The translations under genes were made by a program, and so were the position numbers. Shown here one piece after another: positions 54,281-63,803 of a DNA stretch of 64,000 bases. Each line of letters starts with the position of its first letter. Position 1 is the first letter of the stretch. The notes beneath the pieces were generated by a model that searched no databases, had not been told where the DNA came from, and worked only from the letters and a program-made list of their open reading frames with translations. This DNA comes from Burkholderia sp. Ax-1724 (GTDB lineage: Bacteria > Pseudomonadota > Gammaproteobacteria > Burkholderiales > Burkholderiaceae), in NCBI RefSeq assembly GCF_011752995.1, contig NZ_VWWL01000024.1:1-64000 (forward strand), read 5' to 3'.

Positions 54281-54458
54281 CATCGCCGACCGCTACCTCG
54301 TACATGGATAGTGTGAGGGAGCGTTGAGGAAGCCTGAGTTATTTTCGGAGTTCAGTCGTATCGAAAGACGCGGTCAAACGACGAAGCTTTTGCGTCATCC
54401 TGTAGCAGGCGGCGATCCGTAACAGAGGGGGTCAAATCCGGTGGGACGTTGCGGGCGG

Positions 54459-54494
54459 GTCGTGCGAGTCGGCTGTCTTCCGCCAGTTGGGCCT
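54459..54494 (+). other. Putative attachment site (attR), displaced tRNA-Sec 3' end
   Basis: CGGCTGTCTTCCGCCAG (54470-54486) equals the last bases of tRNA-Sec plus one, and GGGCCT matches again six bases on. Upstream, GGTCG-TGCGAGT resembles the T-arm. The orientation is the same as selC, as expected for a direct repeat flanking an insertion. No complete tRNA is present here. Confidence 0.5.
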
Positions 54495-54611
54495 CACGCG
54501 CTATTCCGGATACTTTCTTGGGGCAAGGCACGGAAACGGCTCGCCGGATGCCGCGCCATATAATCGATACATCTCAACCACCAGCGGATCAGCCAGGCTG
54601 ACAACGTAAGC

Positions 54612-55556
54612 ATGAAAACGCTCGAGATGTTGCGTGCCCTCGATCTGGAATCCGCTCGTCTCTTCCTCATCGCCTATGAGGAGGGGAGTCTCACGCGAGC
54701 GGCCGAACGCAGCAACATTGCAGTCTCGGCCGTCACCAAACGCCTCCAGGAGCTCGAATACGTCTTCGGCGTATCGCTGTTCAACCGGCACGCGCGAGGC
54801 GTTACGCCGACGCCCGCCGGCGACGAATTCGCGAGACAGGTTCGCCTGCTGACACAGCGCCTGAATGAAACCGCCAGTGCGATGAGAGAGTTCTCGGAGG
54901 GAATTCGCGGACGTGTGCGGGTGGCCTCCAGTCAGTCGGCGATCGTCGGTGGCCTCGCCGCCTTCGCCGGCAGGTTTATCCAGGCAAACCCGGAAATTGC
55001 CGTGGATGTGCACGAAATCCACGGCTGGTCACTCGTTTCTGAAATCGAAAGTGGCCGCGCCGATCTCGCCCTCAGTCTTTCGGTATTCGACGTGCCGTCG
55101 TCGATCGCGAAAGTGCCGTACAAGGAAACCAGTCTGGTCGTGGCCGTACCGAAAGACCATCCGCTCGCCACACGCCAATGGGTCAGGTTCGAGAACCTGA
55201 TCGACTTCGAGCACGTCACGCTCGGGCCGAAAAGCGCGCTTTGTTCGTTCCTGGTCAATCAGGCAGCCAGTCTCGGGCATGAGCTGAAGTACCGCGCGGT
55301 CTCCTCTTTCGATGTCATGCGCTCGATGATCGCTGCCGGCCTTGGCATCGGCATTCTTTCGGAAATCATGGCCATTCCCTTTGCGGGAAATCCGGACGTG
55401 CGCTGCATTGCCCTGCGGGAAGAATGGGCACCGCGAAGCATCCAGATTTACTACCGCGAAGATCTCATTCCCCCGTCGGCCCGCCTGTTTCTGAAAGAGT
55501 TGCTGATTTCTGCAGGCCACCGTTCTCCATCGGTGAAAGCTGGTTTGAGGAAATAG
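54612..55556 (+). CDS. LysR-family transcriptional regulator
   Basis: The 314-aa regulator has the helix-turn-helix LDLESARLFLIAYEEGSLTRAAERS then AVSAVTKRLQELEYVFGVSLFNR, and an effector domain with GRVRVASSQSAIVGGLAAF and the hinge ESGRADLALSLSVFD. It reads in the same direction as the two enolase genes, 76 bp upstream of the first. A short inverted repeat with a -35/-10 pair in that gap suggests it controls them. Confidence 0.92.
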   Translation: MKTLEMLRALDLESARLFLIAYEEGSLTRAAERSNIAVSAVTKRLQELEYVFGVSLFNRHARGVTPTPAGDEFARQVRLLTQRLNETASAMREFSEGIRGRVRVASSQSAIVGGLAAFAGRFIQANPEIAVDVHEIHGWSLVSEIESGRADLALSLSVFDVPSSIAKVPYKETSLVVAVPKDHPLATRQWVRFENLIDFEHVTLGPKSALCSFLVNQAASLGHELKYRAVSSFDVMRSMIAAGLGIGILSEIMAIPFAGNPDVRCIALREEWAPRSIQIYYREDLIPPSARLFLKELLISAGHRSPSVKAGLRK

Positions 55557-55579
55557 AAATATCTCGTCCCTGCTCTCCT

Positions 55580-55618
55580 CCTATACTGCTTTGCAATTGA
55601 AAATCTGTTTTGTATAGG
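55580..55618 (+). promoter_or_regulatory. Promoter and inverted repeat before the first enolase gene
   Basis: TTGCAA (55591-55596), a 16-bp spacer and TATAGG (55613-55618) form a plausible promoter. The arms CCTATAC (55580-55586) and GTATAGG (55612-55618) bracket it, a possible LysR site. Confidence 0.5.
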
Positions 55619-55632
55619 TGGAGAACAAATAG

Positions 55633-56787
55633 ATGAAGATTGCAAGCGTCACACCGATTTTCGCCGATCGCTTTCTGTATGTGAAAGTCACAACCGAGGA
55701 CGGACTGACAGGAATCGGCGAATCCGGCGCATGGGGCCAATATGAAGCCAGTGCGGCAGCCATGGTCAAGTGCGGAGAGTATCTCGTTGGACGAGACGCG
55801 CGCCAGATCGAACACCACTGGAATGTATTGCAACGCGCGAATCATTTCACCGGCATGGCTATCATGGGCGCGATCTCCGCAATCGACATCGCCCTGTGGG
55901 ACATCAAGGGAAAAGCACTCGGCGTTCCGGTCTACGAATTGATCGGTGGCCAGATGCGGCATAAGGTGCGTCTTTACGGACATGTGAAAGCGCGCACCAA
56001 AGCGGAGATGCTCGACGAAGCGCTGCTGCGCAAAGAGCAGGGATTCACCGCGCTAGGCCATCTCAACCCGTTCCTCGATGAGGATTACGATCGATATTTC
56101 CGCCCTCATGCGAAGAAGATGGAAGAGGCCGTGGGTGTCGTTCGGGAACTTCGCGAAGCGCTTGGTCCCGACGTCGATCTCTGTATCGAGCTGCACCGGC
56201 GGCTCAATCCCGCCGAAGCCGTCACCTTTGCGCGCAGTATCGAGCCGTACTTCCCGATGTTCTTCGAAGATCCGCTGAAACCGACCGGCGTGGATGCGAT
56301 GTCCTGGGTCGCGGATCACATTCCGGTGCCGATTGCCACCGGCGAGCGCTTCTTCAACATGCACCTGTTCCAGTCGATTGTCGCGCGGCGCGGCGTGCAA
56401 TTCCTGCGCCCATCGATAGGTCTCTGCGGCGGCATCACGGGAGCGAAAAAGATTGCGGCTCTGGCCGAGGTCAACGACATGGAAGTCGTACCGCATAACC
56501 CTCTGTCGCCGCTTAATCTGGTCGCCGAATTGCATCTTGACGCGACGATTCCGAATTTCGCCATTCAGGAATATCCGTCGTCGTCAAAGAACCTGCATGG
56601 GACGACCCAACTGCCTGGCCGCGAAATGTTTACCGATTTCCCGGAGCCGAGCAGCGGATTTCTCGATATCCCGACCGCACCCGGACTCGGTATCGACTTC
56701 GTCCCCGATATCGAGAAGCGCTTTCCGAAGGTCAATCGACCGCTCGACATGCGTCCTCATCTCGATGGATCGGTCATCGAACAGTAA
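55633..56787 (+). CDS. Enolase-superfamily dehydratase, galactonate/mannonate dehydratase-like
   Basis: The 384-aa protein has a capping domain (VKVTTEDGLTGIGESGAWGQY, AIMGAISAIDIALWDIKGKALGVP) and a barrel with metal ligands in LCIELHRRLNP, MFFEDPLKP and IATGERFFN and the histidine in VVPHNPLSP. The first ligand motif has Glu in place of the more common Asp. The pattern is that of sugar-acid dehydratases such as galactonate or mannonate dehydratase; substrate is not certain. GGAG lies ten bases before the ATG. Confidence 0.85.
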   Translation: MKIASVTPIFADRFLYVKVTTEDGLTGIGESGAWGQYEASAAAMVKCGEYLVGRDARQIEHHWNVLQRANHFTGMAIMGAISAIDIALWDIKGKALGVPVYELIGGQMRHKVRLYGHVKARTKAEMLDEALLRKEQGFTALGHLNPFLDEDYDRYFRPHAKKMEEAVGVVRELREALGPDVDLCIELHRRLNPAEAVTFARSIEPYFPMFFEDPLKPTGVDAMSWVADHIPVPIATGERFFNMHLFQSIVARRGVQFLRPSIGLCGGITGAKKIAALAEVNDMEVVPHNPLSPLNLVAELHLDATIPNFAIQEYPSSSKNLHGTTQLPGREMFTDFPEPSSGFLDIPTAPGLGIDFVPDIEKRFPKVNRPLDMRPHLDGSVIEQ

Positions 56788-56952
56788 GGACCTTTCGTCA
56801 TGGGCCAGCCCGCGCTGGCCAGGACGAGCGAGGTCGCGAGTCTATGTTCGATCGCAACGTCTAAGCGCGGCGTGTCATTCATGTCCGCCCTGCCTGATCG
56901 GGGAAACGTCGATGCCTCGCAAGCTCACGTTTCCCGCTTAAACAGAGCCCCC

Positions 56953-58059
56953 ATGAAGATCAAAAGCGTTTCGGTTATCGCCCTCGAGATCCCGCTCGCG
57001 CGCAGTTTTGGCGGGAGCAAATACCGTGTCGACAAGCGGTGCACGATCATCACGCGGATGGAGACCGACACCGGGCTCGTTAGCGAAGTGTATAACGGCG
57101 ACAACCGGACACATATGCGCGACGTGGTGGACATCATCGAGAAAGAATTGACGCCGATGCTGATTGGCGAGGACGTTTTTGCCGTCGAGCGCCTCTGGCA
57201 AAAAATGTTCAAGGCGGCCGAATGGAATCGCGACCGCAAGCTGGTCATGGAAGCGATTGCCTGCATGGACAGCGCGATCTGGGACCTTCTCGGTAAGGCC
57301 GCGGGCGTCAATGTATGCCGATTACTCGGAGGCTATCGCCAGGCGTTGCCGCTTATCTGCATCGGCGGCTACTACGAGGAAGGCAAGACGCTCCGGGATC
57401 TTGGCGACGAAATGGAACGGCTTCGCGAAGCCGGACTGGCCGGATGCAAGGTCAAGGTCGGTGGCCTGTCCGCCGAGGAAGACGCCAAACGGGTGGAAGC
57501 CGCGCGCAAGGGCGGCGGCGACGAGTTCTGGATCGCGGTCGACGCGAATCGCGGCTGGCCTGTTTCCGAAGCGGTCAAGTTCGCCCGCCTCGTCGAGCAA
57601 TACAACATCGCGTGGTTCGAGGAGCCGTGTCTTTGGTACGACGACGCCAGCATGATGGCCGAAGTGCGCCGAAGAACGTCGATTCCGATCGACGCGGGAC
57701 AGAGCGAAATGAGCGCTAGCGGCGTACGGCGGCTGATCGACGCAGGCGCCGTCGACATCATCAACTTCGATGCCTCCGAAGCCGGCGGGATCACGGAATG
57801 GCGTCGCGCAGCGGCACTTGCCCAACTCCACGGCCTGCGCGTGGGGCATCACGAAGAATCACAGATCGCGATGCAAATGATCGCATCGATTCCACACGGT
57901 GTTTGCGTCGAATGCTTCGAGGCCGACCGCGACCCGATCTGGGCCGGTCTCATTGCCAACCGTCCCAATCCGGTCAACGGCACGATTGCCATTCCGCAAG
58001 AACCAGGATTCGGACTCCAGCTGGACTGGGAGATGGTCAAGCGCTACCGGGTGAATTAG
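56953..58059 (+). CDS. Enolase-superfamily enzyme with KxK motif
   Basis: The 368-aa protein has the KxK catalytic lysines in GCKVKVGGLSAEED and metal ligands in IAVDANRGW, AWFEEPCLW and IDAGQSEMSA, followed by VGHHEESQIAMQMIASIPHG with a His-Glu pair. This KxK-D-E-D set points to the racemase/epimerase/dehydratase groups rather than to the first enolase gene's type. The pair may act in sequence on one acid sugar. The start ATG lacks a strong ribosome site. It lies 165 bp after the first enolase gene. Confidence 0.83.
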   Translation: MKIKSVSVIALEIPLARSFGGSKYRVDKRCTIITRMETDTGLVSEVYNGDNRTHMRDVVDIIEKELTPMLIGEDVFAVERLWQKMFKAAEWNRDRKLVMEAIACMDSAIWDLLGKAAGVNVCRLLGGYRQALPLICIGGYYEEGKTLRDLGDEMERLREAGLAGCKVKVGGLSAEEDAKRVEAARKGGGDEFWIAVDANRGWPVSEAVKFARLVEQYNIAWFEEPCLWYDDASMMAEVRRRTSIPIDAGQSEMSASGVRRLIDAGAVDIINFDASEAGGITEWRRAAALAQLHGLRVGHHEESQIAMQMIASIPHGVCVECFEADRDPIWAGLIANRPNPVNGTIAIPQEPGFGLQLDWEMVKRYRVN

Positions 58060-58141
58060 CAACCGCCGCTGGCGGCTTCAATAAAGAAAAATACGGGATC
58101 GTCTCTCTGCGATTTTTATCTTATTGAGGAAGAGCCGGGTC

Positions 58142-59578
58142 ATGCAAGGAGGAGACGTGGACGTGCTATCGGAACAAACGGAAATTGATGCATCGACCAA
58201 AGTAGCGCGCCGGGTCATTTTCGCACTCAGCCTCGCGACCGTTGCAGAAGGGGTGTTTATCGGCGGAATTCTGCCGGTTATTCCCGCCATCGTGCACAGA
58301 TACCAGATCACCTCCGGAGAGGCGTTCTGGCTGAATGCGGTGTATCTGCTGGCAGTCGGCGTGACGTGTCCGGCACTCAGCCGTTTAGGGGACATTCACG
58401 GCCACAAGAAGCTGACCGTTCTGACGATCATCGTCAGTATCATCGGCATCGCGCTCGATGTGGTGGCGCCGAATTTCGGCGTCTTTCTGGTCGGACGTTT
58501 CCTGCTTGGATTCTGCCCGGCGATTACGCCGCTGGCGATCGGTATCTTTCGCAACACCCTGAAGGAAGAGGCGGCGCTCTACGGGATAGGCGCGCTCGCC
58601 GCGGCCATGACGGTGGGCCACGCAATCGGGCCGGTTCTCGCCGGCTATGTGCTTGGCAGCACGTCGGGCATCGGCTGGGTGTTTGCGAGCTGGATTGCGT
58701 TGCTGGGTCCGGCAGCGATCGCCATCGTCTTTCTTGTGCCGACCTCTTCTCTTCCCGACACGCGCCGTACCATGGATTGGCTGGGCGCCATCATGTTGGG
58801 CGTCGGCGTTGCCGCGATCCTGTTCGCATTCGCCTATGCGCCCAAGTCGGGATGGGGGAACATCTTCGTGCTCGGCGCCATTATCCCGGGCATTGCCCTA
58901 TTGATCGTCTGGTACGCGTATGAGAAACGCACGGAGTTTCCTCTCGTCGATCTGCGTATGCTGAATAACCCGAATGCACGGCCATACTATGTGTCGAGTT
59001 TTCTTTGGGGAATCGCGTATTACGGATCGCAGACGACCGTGGTGCTTTTTCTCGTTGCCTCGCATGAGAAACTCGGATTTGGCTTCTCTGTCTCCGTCCT
59101 GACACTCGGCTGGCTTCTTCTTCCGCAGTACCTGGTCACCATAATCGGTGCGCTAGGTGTTGCCAGAATCGTTCGGTCGTTGGGTGGGTACAAGGTCTGC
59201 GGGCTGATCGGCGGCACGACGCTGGGCCTCGGCTTCGCCGGTATGATCGTTGCGAACCACGTACTCTGGCAGTTCATGTTCTTCAGCATGATGACGGGCT
59301 TTGGCTCCGGCCTGTTGCAAACGACGCTGTCCGGTCGGGTCAGCCAGGTGTGTCTGCCCGAGGAGCGGGGCATCTCGGCGGGTATGTATCAAACCCTGAA
59401 GAACATCGGCGGAGCCATGGCAAGTGCTTTCGGTTCGGCGATTTTCGCGGCATTTCTGATCGACGGAACGAAGATCGCTTCGGAGCGCGCTTACATCATT
59501 GTTTTTTGCGGCTGCCTGCTTGTGTCGATCTGTATCGTGGCTGCGCTGCTAACCGAACGTTCTGACTATCAATCATAA
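58142..59578 (+). CDS. MFS transporter, DHA2/EmrB-like
   Basis: The 478-aa carrier has about 14 hydrophobic helices. The N-terminal half carries GGILPVIPAIVHRYQ and LSRLGDIHGHKKLTV, the DHA2 loop motif. Members usually export drugs or organic acids; next to two acid-sugar enzymes an import or efflux role for a sugar acid is possible. GAGGAAGAG seven bases before the ATG fixes the start. It closes the LysR-enolase-enolase-MFS group. Confidence 0.87.
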   Translation: MQGGDVDVLSEQTEIDASTKVARRVIFALSLATVAEGVFIGGILPVIPAIVHRYQITSGEAFWLNAVYLLAVGVTCPALSRLGDIHGHKKLTVLTIIVSIIGIALDVVAPNFGVFLVGRFLLGFCPAITPLAIGIFRNTLKEEAALYGIGALAAAMTVGHAIGPVLAGYVLGSTSGIGWVFASWIALLGPAAIAIVFLVPTSSLPDTRRTMDWLGAIMLGVGVAAILFAFAYAPKSGWGNIFVLGAIIPGIALLIVWYAYEKRTEFPLVDLRMLNNPNARPYYVSSFLWGIAYYGSQTTVVLFLVASHEKLGFGFSVSVLTLGWLLLPQYLVTIIGALGVARIVRSLGGYKVCGLIGGTTLGLGFAGMIVANHVLWQFMFFSMMTGFGSGLLQTTLSGRVSQVCLPEERGISAGMYQTLKNIGGAMASAFGSAIFAAFLIDGTKIASERAYIIVFCGCLLVSICIVAALLTERSDYQS

Positions 59579-59885
59579 ATTCGGCGATGCCGGTATCTTG
59601 TCCGTCATCGCGAACCCGTCGACACTGGCGAACCATTAAGACAAAGGCGCACTCCGCGATCCGGCAATGGATCTCTCCATTCGGTCTTTCCCGGGATGGT
59701 TGAAGCGACCTGCGCGAGAGCCCGTCACATTCAATGAACGCTGATAAGAAGTGACTGGACGCTCATGCCGGGAATGGTAGGGATGCATCGGCATGCAATG
59801 GTCACCACGATATAGCTGGCGTTCTGCTTGCAGTACCAGTTTGTCTCCTTACAAACTTTAACGGGCGACTAAGGGAAAGGGAGTA
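59579..59885. other. Gap before the gluconate dehydrogenase operon
   Basis: No gene, RNA or repeat is recognised in these 307 bp. Confidence 0.5.
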
Positions 59886-59917
59886 TTGAAACGTTATCTC
59901 GGATCACCTCTTATAAT
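59886..59917 (+). promoter_or_regulatory. Promoter of the three-subunit dehydrogenase
   Basis: TTGAAA (59886-59891) and a perfect TATAAT (59912-59917) are 20 bp apart, longer than ideal, 35 bp before the first start codon. Confidence 0.5.
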
Positions 59918-59952
59918 GAGGCCCGCAGATAAGTCACAACAGAGAAAACTCC

Positions 59953-60675
59953 ATGTCCGACCAACAGGAACCACGCCGTCGCTTTTTGCGGCAGGTGCTG
60001 GCCGTCGTACCCGCCGCGACGGTCGCTTCAGGTGCAACTTTTACTCAAAGTGCCTGCAGCAGTAACGCGACACCCGCCACCGGGAACACCGCAGAGTACC
60101 AGCCTACTTACTTCACCGCGGCAGAATGGAAATTTTTGCATGCTGCGGTGGACCGGCTGATTCCCGACGATGAACATGGCCCAGGTGCCGTGAAGGCCGG
60201 TGTGCCCGAGTACATCGATCGCCAGATGGAAATGCCGTATGGCCACGGCAAGCTCTGGTACATGCAAGGGCCTTTTCATCCCGATGCCGTGCCCGAAATG
60301 GGCTATCAGATCAATCTCGCGCCGCGCGACGTCTATCGTCATGGCATCGCGGCCTGCGACGAGTACTGCGTGAAGCAGCACGGCGGCAAGACCTTTGCTG
60401 AACTCGACGTGGCGACGCGCGAAGCGGTGCTTCAGGATATGGAGCACGGCAAACTCGCGTTTGAAACTGTTCCTGCACGCACGTTCTTTTCATTCCTGCT
60501 CGGCAATACCAAGGAAGGTTTCCTCTCCGACCCGATCTACGGCGGCAATAAGGATATGGCCGGCTGGAAGATGGTCGGTTTCCCGGGCGCGCGCGCGGAT
60601 TTCATGGATTGGATCGACCAGCCGGGTGCGAAGTATCCGTATGGTCCGGTATCGATTAACGGCAGGCGGGGGTAA
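59953..60675 (+). CDS. Gluconate 2-dehydrogenase gamma-like subunit (subunit 3)
   Basis: The 240-aa small subunit has a twin-arginine signal (EPRRRFLRQVLAVVPAATVAS) and the subunit-3 domain (FTAAEWKFLHAAVDRLIPDDEHGPGAV, then EMPYGHGKLWYMQGP). It is thought to help fold and export the flavoprotein partner through the Tat route, since the latter lacks a signal of its own. It is followed by the flavoprotein gene 3 bp later. Confidence 0.92.
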   Translation: MSDQQEPRRRFLRQVLAVVPAATVASGATFTQSACSSNATPATGNTAEYQPTYFTAAEWKFLHAAVDRLIPDDEHGPGAVKAGVPEYIDRQMEMPYGHGKLWYMQGPFHPDAVPEMGYQINLAPRDVYRHGIAACDEYCVKQHGGKTFAELDVATREAVLQDMEHGKLAFETVPARTFFSFLLGNTKEGFLSDPIYGGNKDMAGWKMVGFPGARADFMDWIDQPGAKYPYGPVSINGRRG

Positions 60676-60678
60676 GCA

Positions 60679-62454
60679 GTGGCAATCAGGAAGAACAAGG
60701 TCGATTGCGTGATCGTAGGTTTCGGCTGGACCGGCGCGATTCTCGCGCAGGAACTTACGGACGCGGGACTCGACGTGGTCGCGCTCGAGCGCGGCGCGAT
60801 GCGCGATACGCCAACCGATGCGAACTATCCGAAAGTGATCGACGAGCTCAAGTATGGCGTGCGCGGCGCGTTGTTCCAGGATCTGTCGTCGGAAACGGTG
60901 ACCATTCGCCACGGCGTGGATGATCTCGCGGTGCCGTACCGTCAACACGGCTCGTTTCTGCTCGGTAACGGCGTGGGCGGCGCGGGCTTTCACTGGAACG
61001 GCATGCATTACCGGATGCTGCCTGAAGAACTGCAATTGCGTACGCGTTATGAAGAGCGCTACGGCAAGAAGTTCATTCCGGAAGGCATGCAGGTCCAGGA
61101 TTTCGGCGTGACCTATGACGAGATGGAGCCGTTCTTCGATTTTGCGGAGAAGGTATTCGGCACGTCCGGCAAGGCCGGTAATCTCAACGGCAACATCCAG
61201 GCCGGCGGTAATCCGCTCGAAGGCAGCCGTCGCAACGATTTCCCCACGCCGCCGCTGAAGAACGGCTTCGGCGCGTCGCTGTTCGAAAAGGCCGCGCGCG
61301 AAGTGGGCTTCCATCCGTATCCCGCGCCTGCGGCGAATGCGTCGACCCCGTACACGAATCCGTACGGTGTGCGTCTTGGACCGTGCAACTTCTGCGGCTT
61401 CTGCGAAGACTTCGGCTGCTATATGTACTCGAAGGCATCGCCCCAAACGACCATTTTGCCGGTGCTGCTCAAGAAGCCTAACTTCGAGCTTCGCGCGAAC
61501 TCGTATGTCACGAAAGTCATGCTTTCGCCCGACAGGAAGCGCGCGACGGGTGTCACCTACATCGATGCGCAAGGCCGCGAAGTCGAACAGCCCGCGGACA
61601 TGGTCATCGTCGCCGCATTCCAGATGCACAACGTGCGCCTGCTGCTGCTCTCGGGCATCGGCAAACCCTACGATCCGAAGACCGGCGAGGGGGTAGTGGG
61701 GCGCAACTACGCCTATCAGATGAACGGTGGCATCAACGTGCTGCTGCCGAAGGGCACGCAACTCAATCCGTTTATCGGCAGCGGCGCGGGCGGCGTGGGC
61801 ATGGACGACTTCAATGGCGACCAGTTCGACCACGGTCCGCTCGGCTTTGTCGGCGGCGCGAGCGTTCGTCATATCCGCACGGGCGGCCGTCCAATCAAGC
61901 AGGCGGCGACCGTGCCCGGCACGCCGACCTGGGGCAGCGGCTGGAAGGCCGGTATTTCCGACGCTTACCAGCGCTATATGAGCATCGGTATTTCGGGTTC
62001 GGTGATGCCGTATCGCGACGCTTATCTCGATCTCGATCCGACCTATCGGGACGCTCACGGTCTGCCGCTTCTGCGCATGACGTTCGACTGGCACGACAAC
62101 GAATACGCCATGCTCGGCTATATCGGCACGCGCATGGAAGAAGTTGCGAAGGCGATGAACCCGGAGAAGTACTTCCGCGCGATCCGCAAGAAGGGGCAGC
62201 ACTACGACACGCGCGTGTACCAGTCCACGCATACCACCGGCGGCGCGGTGATGGGCAGCTCGCCGGCGACGAGCGTCGTGAACAAGTATCTGCAAAGCTG
62301 GGATGTGCCGAACGTGTTCGTGATGGGCGCTTCCGCGTTCCCGCAGAACATGGGCTACAACCCGACCGGTATCGTCGCGGCCCTCGCGTTTCACTCGGCC
62401 AAGGCCATTCGCGAGCAATACCTGAAGAACCCGGCTCCGCTGGTCCAGGCATAA
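60679..62454 (+). CDS. GMC-family flavoprotein, gluconate 2-dehydrogenase type
   Basis: The 591-aa catalytic subunit oxidises a sugar or sugar acid, probably gluconate to 2-ketogluconate, in the periplasm. It has the FAD motif CVIVGFGWTGAILAQELTDA near residue 10, GNGVGGAGFHWNGMHYRMLP, a cysteine-rich motif GPCNFCGFCEDFGCY (about residue 234), and the C-terminal HTTGGAVMGSSPATSVVN with ASAFPQNMGYNPTGIVAALA. The start is GTG. No signal peptide is visible, so it rides on the Tat signal of subunit 3. Substrate is inferred from family. Confidence 0.9.
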   Translation: MAIRKNKVDCVIVGFGWTGAILAQELTDAGLDVVALERGAMRDTPTDANYPKVIDELKYGVRGALFQDLSSETVTIRHGVDDLAVPYRQHGSFLLGNGVGGAGFHWNGMHYRMLPEELQLRTRYEERYGKKFIPEGMQVQDFGVTYDEMEPFFDFAEKVFGTSGKAGNLNGNIQAGGNPLEGSRRNDFPTPPLKNGFGASLFEKAAREVGFHPYPAPAANASTPYTNPYGVRLGPCNFCGFCEDFGCYMYSKASPQTTILPVLLKKPNFELRANSYVTKVMLSPDRKRATGVTYIDAQGREVEQPADMVIVAAFQMHNVRLLLLSGIGKPYDPKTGEGVVGRNYAYQMNGGINVLLPKGTQLNPFIGSGAGGVGMDDFNGDQFDHGPLGFVGGASVRHIRTGGRPIKQAATVPGTPTWGSGWKAGISDAYQRYMSIGISGSVMPYRDAYLDLDPTYRDAHGLPLLRMTFDWHDNEYAMLGYIGTRMEEVAKAMNPEKYFRAIRKKGQHYDTRVYQSTHTTGGAVMGSSPATSVVNKYLQSWDVPNVFVMGASAFPQNMGYNPTGIVAALAFHSAKAIREQYLKNPAPLVQA

Positions 62455-62471
62455 GGGAGACGGCAAGCATC

Positions 62472-63803
62472 ATGAGAAAAATCACGTTTGCCATCGCTTC
62501 TGCTGTCGTCTTTTCGGCTGCGAGCGCCGGCGTCTTCGCACAATCATCCGCGACGGCATTTCCATCCGCATCGGCCGATACGGACGCGCAGCTGATTCAA
62601 AAGGGCCGCTACCTCGCGGCCGCGGGCGACTGCATTGCCTGCCACACGGCAAAGGGCGGCAAGCCGTTCGCGGGCGGCCTCGGCATTGCATCGCCGATCG
62701 GCACGATCTACTCGACCAACATCACGCCCGACAAGTCGACCGGCATCGGCAACTACACCTTCGATGACTTCGACCGCGCCGTGCGCCACGGCATCGCGAA
62801 GGACGGTTCGACGCTGTATCCCGCCATGCCGTACGTTTCGTATGCGAAGGTCAAGCCCTCGGACGTGAAGGCGCTCTACGCGTATTTCATGCATGGCGTC
62901 GAGCCGGTTTCGCAAGGCAACCGCGCGTCCGATATTCCGTGGCCGCTGTCGATGCGCTGGCCGCTGCGCTTCTGGCGCATGGCGTTCGCACCGGAAGCCG
63001 TCAGCGACGACAGCCCGCTGCCGAACGACCCGATCGCGCGCGGCCGCTACCTCGTGGAAGGCCTCGCGCACTGCAGCGCATGTCATACGCCCCGCGGCTA
63101 CGGCCTCGAGGAGAAGTCGCTGACCGATGACGGCAAGCTGTTTCTCTCCGGGGGCGTGGTCGATGGCTACCTCGCGAAGAATCTGCGTGGCGACCGCAAG
63201 GACGGTTTGGGCAACTGGAGCGCAGCCGATATTGTTGCGTTCCTGAAGAGCGGCCGCACGGCGCACTCGGCGGCGTTTGGCGGCATGGCGGATGTCGTGC
63301 AGGACAGCACACAGCATCTGGGCGACCAGGATCTCGCCGCCATTGCCGCTTACCTCAAGACGCTGGCTCCCGTCGACGCATCCGGCAGCACGCTCTCGCC
63401 CGATGCAACCGCGGCAAATGCACTGCGCGCCGGCACGGACCATAGCAACGGCGCGCTGACCTTCGTGGACAACTGCGCGGCGTGCCATCGCACGAGTGGT
63501 AGCGGTTACGAGAGCACGTTTCCGACGTTGGCGCTTTCGACGGTCGTGAACACGGACGATCCGACTTCGCTGATTCATATCGTGTTGCAAGGGGGAGAGA
63601 TGCCGTGGACCAAGGCCGGCCCCACGCACTACGCGATGCCGGGGTTCGCCACGCGGTTGACGGATCGCGACGTAGCGGACGTGCTGACTTTCGTGCGATC
63701 CAGTTGGGGCAACCATGCTTCGCCCGTGACGTCCGAGCAGGTCGCCAAGGTGCGCAAGTCGTCCGGGTCTGCTTCTCAGCCTGCACGCGCTGAAAATCCG
63801 TAG
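62472..63803 (+). CDS. Triheme cytochrome c subunit of the dehydrogenase
   Basis: The 443-aa membrane-anchored cytochrome passes electrons from the flavoprotein to quinone. A signal peptide is cleaved near residue 24 (VFAQ). Three heme sites appear at about residues 54 (CIACH), 201 (CSACH) and 335 (CAACH). Axial Met ligands are likely in LYPAMPYVSY and TKAGPTHYAMPGF. It has the usual length for the alcohol/gluconate dehydrogenase cytochrome. It ends this operon; the last 197 bp of the window hold nothing recognisable. Confidence 0.93.
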   Translation: MRKITFAIASAVVFSAASAGVFAQSSATAFPSASADTDAQLIQKGRYLAAAGDCIACHTAKGGKPFAGGLGIASPIGTIYSTNITPDKSTGIGNYTFDDFDRAVRHGIAKDGSTLYPAMPYVSYAKVKPSDVKALYAYFMHGVEPVSQGNRASDIPWPLSMRWPLRFWRMAFAPEAVSDDSPLPNDPIARGRYLVEGLAHCSACHTPRGYGLEEKSLTDDGKLFLSGGVVDGYLAKNLRGDRKDGLGNWSAADIVAFLKSGRTAHSAAFGGMADVVQDSTQHLGDQDLAAIAAYLKTLAPVDASGSTLSPDATAANALRAGTDHSNGALTFVDNCAACHRTSGSGYESTFPTLALSTVVNTDDPTSLIHIVLQGGEMPWTKAGPTHYAMPGFATRLTDRDVADVLTFVRSSWGNHASPVTSEQVAKVRKSSGSASQPARAENP

